A DNA stretch of 64,000 nucleotides from Niabella pedocola (GCF_021044425.1 NZ_JAJNEC010000004.1:248001-312000), one strand, 5' to 3'. Shown: positions 16,250 to 25,489, counted from the first letter of the stretch. Program-made: numbers and translations. Notes: a model not told the origin generated them from the sequence alone.

Positions 16250-16690
16250 AATAAATATCTTTTTCTTGAAGGTGGGTGACATAACGGCGAAATACCCATC
16301 CTTCCCCCCGAAAGGGAAGGATGTTTATAATAATATAGTGCTCCCGCATAATCTTGTTCAACGATTATTCGCAACAGTATGTGTTTCTTTGATCTAGCCA
16401 AAGCGCATACGAGCTCAATATTGCTTTTTAAAAATACATGGCACTTAATTAATAGTTATCGAATCACGTGAAGGAATGAAGAAAACTGTCGACTCCTCCA
16501 TCTCTGTTATCAGGACCGTTATTTATAATTGATTTTGGTTAAACTGCGTGAACAAAAGAAGAAAGAGACAGGGAACAGCAACAATGAAATTAATCGGCTT
16601 GTGCCCCTTTGCTATTAGTGAAGGTAGACTATTTGGAGTCAAACACCGAAAAAATAAAATAGTGAGCGAAGTGCTTATAACGCCACCGGA
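16116..16690. repeat. Duplicated segment, copy B
   Basis: Second copy of the 60-690 segment in the same orientation, including the relic gene at 16116-16249 and the upstream blocks at 16454-16469, 16505-16514, 16528-16544, 16553-16571 and about 16612-16667. Divergence is substantial, with many substitutions and small indels, so the duplication is old. Confidence 0.75.
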
Positions 16691-17733
16691 ATTCAAACGT
16701 TGTGCACAGATCCTAAAATAATTGAAAGACAAAGTAACAACCCTATGGAATCGATAAAGTTCCGTGATGGCCTGCGGGCTTTAGCCCGGGGGGAACATAA
16801 TAATTAGATTACACATAAACAGGAACTTATGATGCATACGATCTTTGCTGAATGATCCGGTTCTCATCTGTGCTTTTAGGTCCAGTTCAGTTTTATTGCC
16901 GCAAAAATCATTAAAGCAATCATCCATATAATGTCGAGGATCAAAAAAAAGAGAAGTACATTTTGTACTGAAAAAATCTTTTTCATACATCAAGGTAAGC
17001 CTATTTGAGGACTCGAAGCCATTTATTTACATAGGAAAGATATTATAGGCTACATTTAAAGCAACTTTCATTCAATTTGGCTGCAATGTTGCGTAATTAA
17101 ATTACATGTAATGTCCCGATTCGATCCGATTTCATTGAGTATCTCCTGTTTGCCAAAGTTAGGAGAATCGAAAAAGTTTGCATTGGTATTTTTTATCAAG
17201 CAATATCTTCCGCAGTGCAGCCTCTTCTTGCAGCATACAATCTATTGAGCAGGATCTGACTGATATTAAGCAGATGCCCGTGACAAATTACTTTTGCAAT
17301 TGTATTTATGTTTAGCCAAAAGGAAAGGAATAGTACAAATTATTTGGTGTAGTATGCATTAATACGGTTAGTGAATTAGTCGTTGAATTGTTTACGATCA
17401 TAATGATTCCGCTAATGGCCATAACATATCTTCACTTCCATTTTATTATTTATCCTTGCGTTCGTTTTTGAAAACAAATCGCTCATTTATTTATCCACTT
17501 CTTCGGTAGTAGTTTCACAACATCCGACGTAGCAGGCAAAGCCGATCACATTAAAATGACCAGGCGCGTTTTGATAATCCACATAGCCGCGGCGGAGACT
17601 ACCGCATGGCTTGACATCGGAAAAATTAGCTGCCGCAACAAGATTTCCATTGCTAAACTGCTTTTATGATCGATTTTATGCTAAATTAGGATTGTAATGC
17701 AGCCCGATTTATGATTTAACACATACAACCCGA

Positions 17734-17745
17734 TGACAGTGATCA
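17734..17745 (+). promoter_or_regulatory. TGA-N6-TCA site upstream of ackA
   Basis: TGACAGTGATCA, 88 bases before the ackA start. A TCTCTTTG element (17769-17776, resembling TAnnTTTG) ends 36.5 bp from the site centre, as expected for activation from about -41.5. Predicted to put ackA-xfp under the same regulator as the 36-59 kb stress island. Confidence 0.65.
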
Positions 17746-17832
17746 TTCTGAGATCATAAGTTTTCGCCTCTCTTTGTAGCGGGAATGCAGTGGATTCGTC
17801 TTAAAACAGCTCATCAAAAAGCGGTACAAAAT

Positions 17833-19008
17833 ATGGCACACACCGAAGATCAATATCTGTTAACCGTAAATGCAGGTTCTTCCAGTTTGAAAATCAATAT
17901 CTTCAAAGTTACCACAGATTTAGGACTGGTATTGAACGGAAGTATACAGCACATCGGCAGCGATGACTGCCTGTTTCTGGTAACCGCAGAAAAGGGTCAG
18001 GTTTTAAAAAATACCAGCGCGCATTGCAACAGCCTTGCCGAAGCCGCCCGGCTCTTTACACAATGGATATTATCTGATAAAGTACCCGTAAACGCTATCG
18101 GTTACAGGATCGTTCAGGGAGGTGCTGCCCATCGCCGGCCGGAACGCATCGATGCTGCTTTTCTGGAATACCTCGGTTCGATACAATCACTGGCATCTAC
18201 CCATATACCGGATGAATTGGAGGTCATCCGGATATTTATGGAGACCTTTCCGGAAATCCGGCACATTGCCTGTTTTGACACTTTCTTCCACAGCTCAATG
18301 CCGGCGTACGCAAAATACTATCCGCTACCCAGGGCCTTGCGCGCGGAAGGGGTGCAAAAATACGGGTTTCATGGTCTGTCGTACGAGTACGTTATGTATC
18401 ACCTGCAGCAGGAGCACGCGGATGAAGCCAACGGAAAAATCATTATTGCCCACCTGGGCAATGGCGCCAGCCTGGCCGCTGTTCACCAGGGGCGATCAGT
18501 TGACACTACGATGGGGATGACCCCGATCGGGGGCTTAATGATGGGTACGAGATGCGGCGATATAGACCCGGGCGTACTCCTATACCTTTTACAGCAAAAG
18601 CAACTATCCCCGTCGGAGCTGGATCACCTGCTAAGTCATGAATCGGGCCTGAAAGGCGTATCCGGCATGAGTGCAGACATGGAAACGCTGCTTAAACTGG
18701 AGCCGGAACACCTTCCGGTAGCTGAAGCCCTGGAGCTGTTCTGTTACAGCATAAGAAAGATGACGGGGGCCATGGCGGCGGCATTAAACGGCATCGATAC
18801 CCTTGTATTTACCGGGGGCATCGGGGAACATGCCGCCGTTATCCGGAGCAGGGTATGCGATGGCCTCCAATACCTGGGTATAAAGATCGACGCACAGCAT
18901 AACCGCAGCAGTATGCTGATTTCTTCAGCAGCCTCCACAGTAAAGGTACGGGTGATCAAAACCGATGAGGCCTTTATGATCGCTCACCATATGCTTCGCT
19001 TTTCCTGA
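17833..19008 (+). CDS. ackA: Acetate kinase
   Basis: Protein of 391 residues from Met at 17833; an in-frame Met at 17785 would add a non-conserved leader. It catalyses acetyl phosphate + ADP to acetate + ATP. Family signatures are clear: V-N-A-G-S-S-S-L-K near the N-terminus, F-D-T-F-F-H-S-S-M-P, G-F-H-G-L-S-Y-E-Y-V, H-L-G-N-G-A-S-L and the C-terminal F-T-G-G-I-G-E-H. The phosphoketolase gene follows after 34 bases on the same strand, so the two form an operon turning sugar phosphates into acetate with ATP gain. A TGA-N6-TCA operator lies upstream. Confidence 0.97.
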   Translation: MAHTEDQYLLTVNAGSSSLKINIFKVTTDLGLVLNGSIQHIGSDDCLFLVTAEKGQVLKNTSAHCNSLAEAARLFTQWILSDKVPVNAIGYRIVQGGAAHRRPERIDAAFLEYLGSIQSLASTHIPDELEVIRIFMETFPEIRHIACFDTFFHSSMPAYAKYYPLPRALRAEGVQKYGFHGLSYEYVMYHLQQEHADEANGKIIIAHLGNGASLAAVHQGRSVDTTMGMTPIGGLMMGTRCGDIDPGVLLYLLQQKQLSPSELDHLLSHESGLKGVSGMSADMETLLKLEPEHLPVAEALELFCYSIRKMTGAMAAALNGIDTLVFTGGIGEHAAVIRSRVCDGLQYLGIKIDAQHNRSSMLISSAASTVKVRVIKTDEAFMIAHHMLRFS

Positions 19009-19042
19009 TCCTAATTTTTATTTTTAAAAAACTGATTCCGTT

Positions 19043-21394
19043 ATGATAACCCCTGAACAATTACAGAACATACACCGGTACTGGCAGGCCGCCAACTACC
19101 TTTCAGCCGGGCAAATTTATTTGCAGAACAACCCGTTGCTGCGTACGCCTTTGGAAGCCGCGCACATCAAGCCCCGGCTGCTGGGGCACTGGGGCACTTC
19201 ACCGGGGTTAAGTTTTATTTACGCGCACCTGAACCGACTGATTAAAGAAACAGATGCCAACATCCTTTACATATGCGGCCCCGGGCACGGCGCTCCCGCT
19301 ATTGTGGCCAATACGTATCTTGAGGGAAGCTATACGGAAATATACCCGGAGGTTTCCATGAATGAAAAAGGAATGAAAAAATTATTCAGGCAGTTTTCAA
19401 CGCCCGGGGGTATTCCCAGTCATGTAAGTGCCCATACACCGGGCTCCATACACGAAGGCGGTGAATTGGGATATGCACTGGTGCATGCTTTTGGTGCGGC
19501 GTTTGACAACCCCGATCTTCTTGTTGCCTGTGTGGTGGGCGATGGCGAAGCGGAAACCGCGCCCCTGGAGGGCAGCTGGAAATCATTAAGTTTTCTGAAC
19601 CCGGTACGCGACGGGGCCGTGTTACCCATCCTGCATTTGAACGGGTATAAGATCGCCAGTCCAACCGTTCTGGCCCGGAAAACCGATGCCGAACTGGAAG
19701 CCCTGTTTACGGGGCACGGATATGAAGTGCTCTTTGTGGAAGGCAGCGATCCCCTGCCCATGCACCGTGCCATGGCCGCAGCGCTTGATAAAGCCTATGC
19801 AAGGATCAGTGCGTTGCAGCAACAAGCCCGCACCGCCAATGCGCCCATTATCAAAGGCTGGCCCCTGATCATCCTGCGCTCACCCAAGGGCTGGACGGGG
19901 CCAAAGGAATGGCATCATCAACCAATCGAAAACTCTTTCCGATCGCACCAGGTGCCGCTAACCGCGGTAAAAACGGATCCGGACCAGCTGCGGCTCATGG
20001 AAGCGTGGATGCGCAGCTATGCTCCGGAAACGCTCTTTGATGAAAACGGCAGCCTGCTTCCGGAACTTCAGGATCTTGCGCCCCGCGGAGATAAAAGAAT
20101 GGGCATGCTTGCGCGCTCCAACGGCGGCAGGGTGCTTAAGGAATTGAAGCTTCCGGATTTCAAAAAATATGCCGTGAACGTTGCCCATCCGGGCACTGTT
20201 GAAGCAGAAAGCACCCGGAATTTCGGCAACTACCTGCGGGATGTTTTTGAGTTGAACGAAGACAATCGGAATTTCAGGCTGTTCTGTCCGGACGAAACAG
20301 CTTCCAACCGGCTACAGGCCGTTTTTGAAAAAACAACACGCTGCTTTCTTGAAGAACGGCAGCATACGGACGACCATCTTTCACCGGACGGCCGGGTAAT
20401 GGAAGTATTAAGTGAGCATCTTTGTGAAGGCTGGCTGGAAGGCTATCTTTTAACAGGAAGGCATGGCCTGTTCTCCTGTTACGAAGCCTTTATCACCATT
20501 ATCGACTCGATGTTCAGCCAGTATGCAAAATGGATAAAAACCAGTAAGGAACTGCCTTGGCGCAAACCGGTAGCTTCACTCAATTACCTGCTCACATCGC
20601 ATTCCTGGCGGCAGGATCACAATGGATATAGCCACCAGGGTCCCGGGTTCATTGATACGGTGATCAATAAAAAAAGCAATGTCACCCGTATTTATCTCCC
20701 GCCCGACGCCAATACCCTTTTAGCCGTAATGCATCATTGCTTTTCCAGTAAGGACTATGCCAATTTGGTAGTTGCCGGGAAGCAGCCCGAACTGCAATGG
20801 CTTACGATTGAAGAAGCTGTTGAACATTGCGCACGTGGCGCTTCTGTTTGGGAATGGGCGGGCAATGCTGCAGACACACATCCTGATGTAATCCTTGCCT
20901 GTGCCGGTGACGTGCCCACGCTGGAAGCCGTGGCGGCCGTTGCCATCCTGCGCGAGCAATTACCCGAACTAAAAGTACGGCTGGTAAATGTGGTGGATCT
21001 TATGGCATTATCTCCGGAGCACTATCACCCGCATGGTTTAAGTAATGAACAATTCACCGAAATCTTTACAAACGATACCGATGTGGTTTTTGCCTTTCAC
21101 GGTTATGTTCGCATTATCCACGACCTGGTGCACGGGCGTCCCGATCCTTCAAGGTTCCACGTACGGGGCTATATGGAAGAAGGAACTACCACTACCCCGT
21201 TTGACATGACCGTACTGAATAATATAAGCAGGTACCAGCTAGCCATGGAAGCGGTAAAGCGCGCGCCCTGTATGGCTGGTAAAAGCGACCCCTTCAATGC
21301 ATATTGCACCCAAAAACTGGAGGCACACAACGCATATATCAGTACTTATTTTGACGATCTTCCTGAAATTAAGAACTGGAAATGGCCGTATTGA
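19043..21394 (+). CDS. xfp: Xylulose-5-phosphate/fructose-6-phosphate phosphoketolase
   Basis: Protein of 783 residues, full length for the family. It is a thiamine-diphosphate enzyme that cleaves xylulose 5-phosphate (and usually fructose 6-phosphate) with phosphate to acetyl phosphate and an aldose phosphate. Visible signatures are L-L-G-H-W-G-T-S-P-G-L, G-P-G-H-G-A-P-A and the ThDP/metal-binding V-G-D-G-E-A-E-T-A-P-L-E-G-S-W near residue 180, plus S-H-Q-G-P-G-F in the second half. Together with ackA it makes a short phosphoketolase shunt. No convincing terminator was identified after the stop. Confidence 0.97.
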   Translation: MITPEQLQNIHRYWQAANYLSAGQIYLQNNPLLRTPLEAAHIKPRLLGHWGTSPGLSFIYAHLNRLIKETDANILYICGPGHGAPAIVANTYLEGSYTEIYPEVSMNEKGMKKLFRQFSTPGGIPSHVSAHTPGSIHEGGELGYALVHAFGAAFDNPDLLVACVVGDGEAETAPLEGSWKSLSFLNPVRDGAVLPILHLNGYKIASPTVLARKTDAELEALFTGHGYEVLFVEGSDPLPMHRAMAAALDKAYARISALQQQARTANAPIIKGWPLIILRSPKGWTGPKEWHHQPIENSFRSHQVPLTAVKTDPDQLRLMEAWMRSYAPETLFDENGSLLPELQDLAPRGDKRMGMLARSNGGRVLKELKLPDFKKYAVNVAHPGTVEAESTRNFGNYLRDVFELNEDNRNFRLFCPDETASNRLQAVFEKTTRCFLEERQHTDDHLSPDGRVMEVLSEHLCEGWLEGYLLTGRHGLFSCYEAFITIIDSMFSQYAKWIKTSKELPWRKPVASLNYLLTSHSWRQDHNGYSHQGPGFIDTVINKKSNVTRIYLPPDANTLLAVMHHCFSSKDYANLVVAGKQPELQWLTIEEAVEHCARGASVWEWAGNAADTHPDVILACAGDVPTLEAVAAVAILREQLPELKVRLVNVVDLMALSPEHYHPHGLSNEQFTEIFTNDTDVVFAFHGYVRIIHDLVHGRPDPSRFHVRGYMEEGTTTTPFDMTVLNNISRYQLAMEAVKRAPCMAGKSDPFNAYCTQKLEAHNAYISTYFDDLPEIKNWKWPY

Positions 21395-21458
21395 GGTCAG
21401 CTTCAGGGTGGCTTTTTTTCTGATTCCCGCCATTACCGGCAACAGTGTATCGGGTTTG

Positions 21459-21983
21459 CTAATGCGGCAGTTTCCTTCTTAGCCAGCCATAAACCCAGGT
21501 GCCTGCTACAGCACTCAAAAGCGTAACTACCACCACGCCGCCCCCGGTTCCGATCTGTGCAAAAAGCGGCCCGGGGCAGGCGCCGGTCATGGCCCATCCC
21601 AAACCGAAGATCAGCCCGCCATAAATCTGCCCTTTATTGAAGGTCTTGGAGGAAAGCTTCACCGGTTCACCATAAATGGTCTTCACGTTAAACTTTTTAA
21701 TCAGCCATACCGAAAGCATACCCGTGATTACTGCACTCCCGATGATGCCATACATATGGAACGACTGCAACCGGAACATCTCCTGGATACGGAACCAGCT
21801 GACCACTTCGGCCTTTACCAGGATGACACCAAACAGCATCCCGACAGCCAGGTATTTAAAGTTGTGGTACCATTTGTGCCTCAGCCGGCTTTCATTGATA
21901 CAGATCGCATCCAGCGAGCGCATTCCCGGATCCTTATCGGTTACAGGCGCCTGCTGCATTTGATATTGCTGCTGATCTTGCAT
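21459..21983 (-). CDS. YeeE/YedE-type sulfur transport half-permease (DUF6691)
   Basis: Protein of 174 residues with four to five hydrophobic helices after a soluble N-terminal stretch. The C-terminal half has G-L-I-F-G-L-G-W-A-M-T-G-A-C-P-G-P, the Cys-containing motif of YeeE/YedE channels, which pass thiosulfate or related sulfur compounds. It is the second half of a split permease; the first half is the next gene upstream (22002), 18 bases away. Last gene of the sulfur operon. Confidence 0.88.
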   Translation of the reverse strand: MQDQQQYQMQQAPVTDKDPGMRSLDAICINESRLRHKWYHNFKYLAVGMLFGVILVKAEVVSWFRIQEMFRLQSFHMYGIIGSAVITGMLSVWLIKKFNVKTIYGEPVKLSSKTFNKGQIYGGLIFGLGWAMTGACPGPLFAQIGTGGGVVVVTLLSAVAGTWVYGWLRRKLPH

Positions 21984-22001
21984 ACACCAATTCGTTTTTA
22001 C

Positions 22002-22565
22002 TTAAAGTTTTAAAATAAATGGCAGGATGAGGTTTGCCATAATGAAGCCGCCTGCCATAAAGAAAATAGTGGCCATTAAGGAGGGCCATTGCCGGTTCGA
22101 TAAGCCCATGATGGCATGCCCGCTGGTGCAACCGCCGGCGTACCTTGCTCCAAAACCTACTAAAAAGCCGCCGCCCACCATTACTATAAATCCTCTTAGC
22201 GTAAACAGCGATGACCAGCTGATAAGGGCTCCGGGTACAGGGTGCTCCGTACCTGCAATGCCATAACCGGCCAGCTCACGTACAAGCTCAGGATGCACTT
22301 CCATAGAATGGGGTACCGATAACAGGTACAGGGCCATGGTACCGCCCAAAAAGATGCCCAATACAAAAAAAAGATTCCAGGCTTCTTTTCTCCAATCATA
22401 TTGAAAGAACGGGATTTTACCAGGTACACAGGATGCGCAAATATGCCGCAGTGAAGAACTGATACCAAAAGACTTATTACCTGCCAGCAACAGTACCGGA
22501 ATGGTCAGGCCAATCAGCGGACCAGCCACATACCAGGGCCAGGGATGTTTTATTAACTCGATCAT
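22002..22565 (-). CDS. YeeE/YedE-type sulfur transport half-permease
   Basis: Protein of 187 residues with five predicted membrane segments. The conserved block G-F-G-A-R-Y-A-G-G-C-T-S-G-H-A-I-M-G is the YeeE/YedE signature whose Cys handles the sulfur substrate. It pairs with the 21459 gene to form a complete unit. The thioredoxin gene lies six bases upstream, pointing to translational coupling within an operon for import and handling of reduced sulfur. Confidence 0.9.
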   Translation of the reverse strand: MIELIKHPWPWYVAGPLIGLTIPVLLLAGNKSFGISSSLRHICASCVPGKIPFFQYDWRKEAWNLFFVLGIFLGGTMALYLLSVPHSMEVHPELVRELAGYGIAGTEHPVPGALISWSSLFTLRGFIVMVGGGFLVGFGARYAGGCTSGHAIMGLSNRQWPSLMATIFFMAGGFIMANLILPFILKL

Positions 22566-22571
22566 GTTGGA

Positions 22572-22865
22572 CTATTGATTTTCGTTGATCAATCGCTCCA
22601 GCTCACCTGCTGGTAATACACCGGACTGACGCCACCGTACCGCTCCGTCCTTAAACAGGATAAAGGTAGGCACCCCCTGAACCTGAAAGGCAGCGGCGGC
22701 CTGCGGGCTTTTATCCACATCAATTTTAATAATGCGTGCACGGTCTCCAATGCGTTGCTTCAATGTTTCCAGTACCGGCGCCATCTTTTTACAAGGGCCG
22801 CACCAGGTTGCAAAAAAATCTACCAGCACCGGCTTGTCGCCGTTAATCATTTCCTTGAATGTCAT
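22572..22865 (-). CDS. Thioredoxin
   Basis: Protein of 97 residues from the Met at 22865, which gives the usual thioredoxin length; the open frame further upstream overlaps the previous gene and is not used. The active site is W-C-G-P-C (residues 21-25), and the cis-Pro loop is V-Q-G-V-P-T-F. It starts inside the end of the upstream gene (23067-22843), a coupled overlap. Likely reduces persulfides or disulfides formed by the neighbouring rhodaneses (inference). Confidence 0.95.
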   Translation of the reverse strand: MTFKEMINGDKPVLVDFFATWCGPCKKMAPVLETLKQRIGDRARIIKIDVDKSPQAAAAFQVQGVPTFILFKDGAVRWRQSGVLPAGELERLINENQ

Positions 22866-23067
22866 GTGATGATTCCTCCTTCTTTTTAAATATTGAAAAT
22901 AAAAGTCCGCCCATAACCGCGCCGTAGATCGCACTGTTCAGCGGTTTTGAACTGATCACGCAGCTGCCTGAACTGCAGCCGATGAATTTCCAGTAACAAT
23001 AACCTGCAATGGCTCCTGCGACCATACCAGCCAGCACCAACAGGTGACTTTTAGCGAACTTCTTCAT
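22843..23067 (-). CDS. DUF6132-type small membrane protein
   Basis: Protein of 74 residues from Met at 23067 (M-K-K-F-A-K-S-H-L-L). It has two transmembrane segments flanking a Cys-rich loop F-I-G-C-S-S-G-S-C-V-I-S-S and a basic/acidic C-terminal tail. This loop is typical of DUF6132 proteins found beside rhodanese and thioredoxin genes in Bacteroidota. The Cys pair may take part in sulfur transfer (inference). It overlaps both neighbours slightly. Confidence 0.85.
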   Translation of the reverse strand: MKKFAKSHLLVLAGMVAGAIAGYCYWKFIGCSSGSCVISSKPLNSAIYGAVMGGLLFSIFKKKEESSHDIQGND

Positions 23068-23284
23068 AGCTGATGGCATTGGTCTGTTTATCATTTTTCC
23101 GGACAGGTCTGTTACAGGTGGAACTGCCACAGCAACGTGCATTCAGTAGCGCCATTAAGGCCACCACCACACCACCGGTCATCAGCAACCATTCTTTTGT
23201 CTGGAGCGCTGCCAATATGATCAACAGGCCGGCCCCTAACCGCAATAAACGTATCCCGTTCCAATTTGCTGCGTATCTTTTCAT
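23051..23284 (-). CDS. Small two-helix membrane protein (DUF2892-like)
   Basis: Protein of 77 residues with two hydrophobic helices (about 12-28 and 32-47), then a Cys-containing segment A-R-C-C-G-S-S-T-C and a hydrophilic tail. It resembles YgaP-type inner-membrane domains of sulfur operons. Start and stop overlap the neighbours by a few bases (23281-23284 and 23051-23067), so it is clearly operonic. Its cysteine motif parallels that of the next gene. Confidence 0.8.
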   Translation of the reverse strand: MKRYAANWNGIRLLRLGAGLLIILAALQTKEWLLMTGGVVVALMALLNARCCGSSTCNRPVRKNDKQTNAISYEEVR

Positions 23285-23490
23285 GTTTTTCTTTTTTTTA
23301 TAGTGTTAATACCGAATAACCGGTAAAGCGGGCAAACGCCTGTAACGGCAGTAAGCAGGAAGATACCGGCCAGTATAACCAGGAGCGCTGCGGTTGTACC
23401 CGAGATCCGATTTAACAGAAAGGCGCCCATAATGACCACTGCCACAAGCAGGCGCAGCACTTTGTCGGTTGTGCCCATATTCTTTTTCAT
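23281..23490 (-). CDS. DUF2892 (YgaP-like) membrane protein
   Basis: Protein of 69 residues with the DUF2892 pattern: short basic start M-K-K-N-M-G-T-T-D-K-V-L-R, two transmembrane helices, and G-V-C-P-L-Y-R-L-F-G-I-N-T at the end. In YgaP the same domain anchors a rhodanese to the inner membrane; here rhodanese (23497) is a separate gene immediately upstream, six bases away. Confidence 0.9.
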   Translation of the reverse strand: MKKNMGTTDKVLRLLVAVVIMGAFLLNRISGTTAALLVILAGIFLLTAVTGVCPLYRLFGINTIKKRKT

Positions 23491-23496
23491 GCGTAA

Positions 23497-23814
23497 TTAT
23501 TTTTGAGACCGTATCCTGTTTACCTGTTGCCAGCTGCCGCCATTGATCACTTTATCAAAACCATTTTGTGCCAATATCCGTTTTGCCACACTGCTGCGGC
23601 CTCCACTTCTGCAGAACAATACAATGATATTCTTGTTCCGGAATGCTGCTAACCTTCCCCCTAGCTGGTCCAGGGGAATATTCACCGCGCCCTTTACACT
23701 GCCTGCTGCAAATTCTTCAGGGGTGCGTACATCCACGAGGAAGGCCCCCTCCGCTATTGCTGCGGTTAATTGAGTTGTCTCTTTTTTTCCAAACAACGAC
23801 GAAAAAAGTCCCAT
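23497..23814 (-). CDS. Single-domain rhodanese
   Basis: Protein of 105 residues with the rhodanese fold. The active-site loop is F-C-R-S-G-G-R-S with a single catalytic Cys; the N-terminal part has V-D-V-R-T-P-E-E-F-A-A-G. It transfers sulfane sulfur. It heads the operon 23814 to 21459 (rhodanese, two small membrane proteins, DUF6132, thioredoxin, split YeeE/YedE). A REP-like foldback (23933-24034) separates it from the MBL-rhodanese gene, so it may have its own promoter. Confidence 0.93.
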   Translation of the reverse strand: MGLFSSLFGKKETTQLTAAIAEGAFLVDVRTPEEFAAGSVKGAVNIPLDQLGGRLAAFRNKNIIVLFCRSGGRSSVAKRILAQNGFDKVINGGSWQQVNRIRSQK

Positions 23815-23932
23815 AATTCTTTATTTTAAATGTTATCCTGCGGTCAGACTCTATCAAAAGCCGTTATTGTGTCTTGCCGGGTTTTTCATTTACATTGCAA
23901 AATCGATACGGCGATGACAAAATACGCTTACG

Positions 23933-24034
23933 GTCATCCTGAAGCATGTCGCCCTGCATTTATCTCAGGGTCTGTTCCTGATTCAGGGTCTATCGAAACG
24001 ATCCACATAGAAGCTGAAACAGGTTCAGAACGAC
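23933..24034. repeat. REP-like degenerate foldback element
   Basis: Outer arms GTCATCCTGAA (23933-23943) and TTCAGAACGAC (24024-24034) match at 9 of 11 paired positions; inner CAGGGTC and CCTGATTCAGG elements add structure. The text resembles the intergenic CTGAA-TTCAG repeats common in this phylum. No ORF. Confidence 0.5.
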
Positions 24035-24040
24035 AATACG

Positions 24041-25453
24041 CTATAAGGCGACTTTTGATGCAGTCTGAACGACATTACCTCCGGCGTTCAGCCATTCTTT
24101 CATTCCGCCCGGGAAATTCTTTATATTTTTAAACCCGTTTTTTGCAAGTATGGAATAGGCAATGGTTGAGCGGTCACCGGCCTGGCAATGAATGATTACC
24201 GGTTTGTCCTTACGGATCTTATCCAGGTTTTTTTCAAGCGTTCCCACAAAAACATGGGAAGCACCTGCCACATGTCCCGCTTCATATTCAGCCGCGCCCC
24301 GCACATCCACGATCTGTACATCCGCATTGCCAACGGCTGCTTTAAAAATGTCGAAGGAAATAAGATCCACCGTCTGCAATTCCAGTTCCAGATCTTCTAT
24401 ATCTGAAATGTAGCCGTAAATATTATCCAGGCCAATGCGCATCAGCTTACGGGTCAGCTCCTCCATTTGATATTCATCCGCAATAAGCATGAACTGCTCC
24501 TGGTAATTCAGCACCCAGCCACACCAGGTGGAAAAAGAATTATTTCCCTGAATGTTCAGACTTCCGGGGATAAACCCTTTTGCAAAATCTGCTTTATTGC
24601 GGGTGTCAATCACCCGGATGCCTTTATTGTAAGCCGCAATGAATTGCGCTTTGGATAACCGGGTATGCTGCGGAACCGCTATCAGCAAGGGACGTGGTTC
24701 CTTGTTCAGCCGTTTCATCATTGCAAAATAGGCGGGCGGCTCGGGTTGACCTGATAGAAGATACTCCGTAAATGCCGGCTCATCTGCTTCATATTGAAAT
24801 GCCCAGTTGCGAATCTTTTCATAACCTACCGTACTGCTGTGTACCGCACCCAAGGCCTTCCCGCAGGCCGAACCGGCGCCATGTGCCGACCATACCTGTA
24901 CATAGTCTGGAAGCGCGGAAAATTTTTTGAGCGACTGAAACAGCTGCCGCGCGCCTGCTTCTTTTGTACCCATGATTCCTGCAGCTTTTTCCAACAGATC
25001 GGGACGGCCCACATCTCCTACAAATACAAAATCACCGGTAAACAGCATAACCGGTTTATCTGTAGCCGGATGGTCCGTCAGCAGGAAACTGATGCTTTCT
25101 GGTGTATGCCCCGGTGTGTGCATTACTTCAAAACTCAGGTTGCCTACCCTGATCCGGTCGCCGTCTTTCAGTCCATGGTGCGGGAACCGGTACTGCCAGT
25201 CTTCACCGCCCTCATCCGAAAGGTACATGGCCGCTCCTGTCACAGCTGCAAGCTCCCTGGATCCGCAAAGAAAGTCGGCATGAATATGTGTTTCGGCAAT
25301 ATGCGTGATGCGCAGACCGTTTGCTGCCGCCAGTTCCAGGTATACATCGGTATCCCTTTTGGCGTCTATTACCATGGCCTCTCCGGTTGCCTGGCACCCG
25401 ATCAGGTAACTGCCCTGCGCCAGACTTTGGTCGTAAATGTGTTGAAAAAACAT
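24041..25453 (-). CDS. MBL-fold persulfide-dioxygenase-like protein with two rhodanese domains
   Basis: Protein of 470 residues. The N-terminal metallo-beta-lactamase domain (about 1-250) has E-T-H-I-H-A-D-F-L-C-G and H-T-P-G-H-T-P-E-S metal-binding motifs as in ETHE1/Blh-type sulfur dioxygenases, which oxidise glutathione or protein persulfide. Two rhodanese domains follow; the first (about 265-360) lacks an evident active-site Cys loop, and the second (about 370-465) has I-I-H-C-Q-A-G-D-R-S with the catalytic Cys. Upstream (25516-25536) is a 21-bp motif shared with the TauE promoter and spaced identically, so it is likely controlled by the Crp/Fnr protein at 26426. Confidence 0.93.
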   Translation of the reverse strand: MFFQHIYDQSLAQGSYLIGCQATGEAMVIDAKRDTDVYLELAAANGLRITHIAETHIHADFLCGSRELAAVTGAAMYLSDEGGEDWQYRFPHHGLKDGDRIRVGNLSFEVMHTPGHTPESISFLLTDHPATDKPVMLFTGDFVFVGDVGRPDLLEKAAGIMGTKEAGARQLFQSLKKFSALPDYVQVWSAHGAGSACGKALGAVHSSTVGYEKIRNWAFQYEADEPAFTEYLLSGQPEPPAYFAMMKRLNKEPRPLLIAVPQHTRLSKAQFIAAYNKGIRVIDTRNKADFAKGFIPGSLNIQGNNSFSTWCGWVLNYQEQFMLIADEYQMEELTRKLMRIGLDNIYGYISDIEDLELELQTVDLISFDIFKAAVGNADVQIVDVRGAAEYEAGHVAGASHVFVGTLEKNLDKIRKDKPVIIHCQAGDRSTIAYSILAKNGFKNIKNFPGGMKEWLNAGGNVVQTASKVAL

Positions 25454-25489
25454 ACTACTTTATTTTTAATGCTATTGTTTTTGATACTG

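Larger units (their letters stand above)
15633..17733. other. Two-kilobase region without intact genes
   Basis: AT-rich non-coding region. It contains the (AC)8 tract (15686-15701), the decayed second copy of the left-edge gene and its upstream sequence (16116-16690), and a perfect small hairpin CGGGCT/AGCCCG at 16775-16788 without a T-run. The remaining short frames (for example 16781-16993 minus) carry no recognisable motif. Several degenerate stretches suggest gene remnants. Confidence 0.6.

Noticed and set aside
16852..16869. TGATCCGG-TTCTCA, a near match to the TGA-N6-TCA operator
   Set aside because: The half-sites are eight, not six, bases apart and no gene follows.
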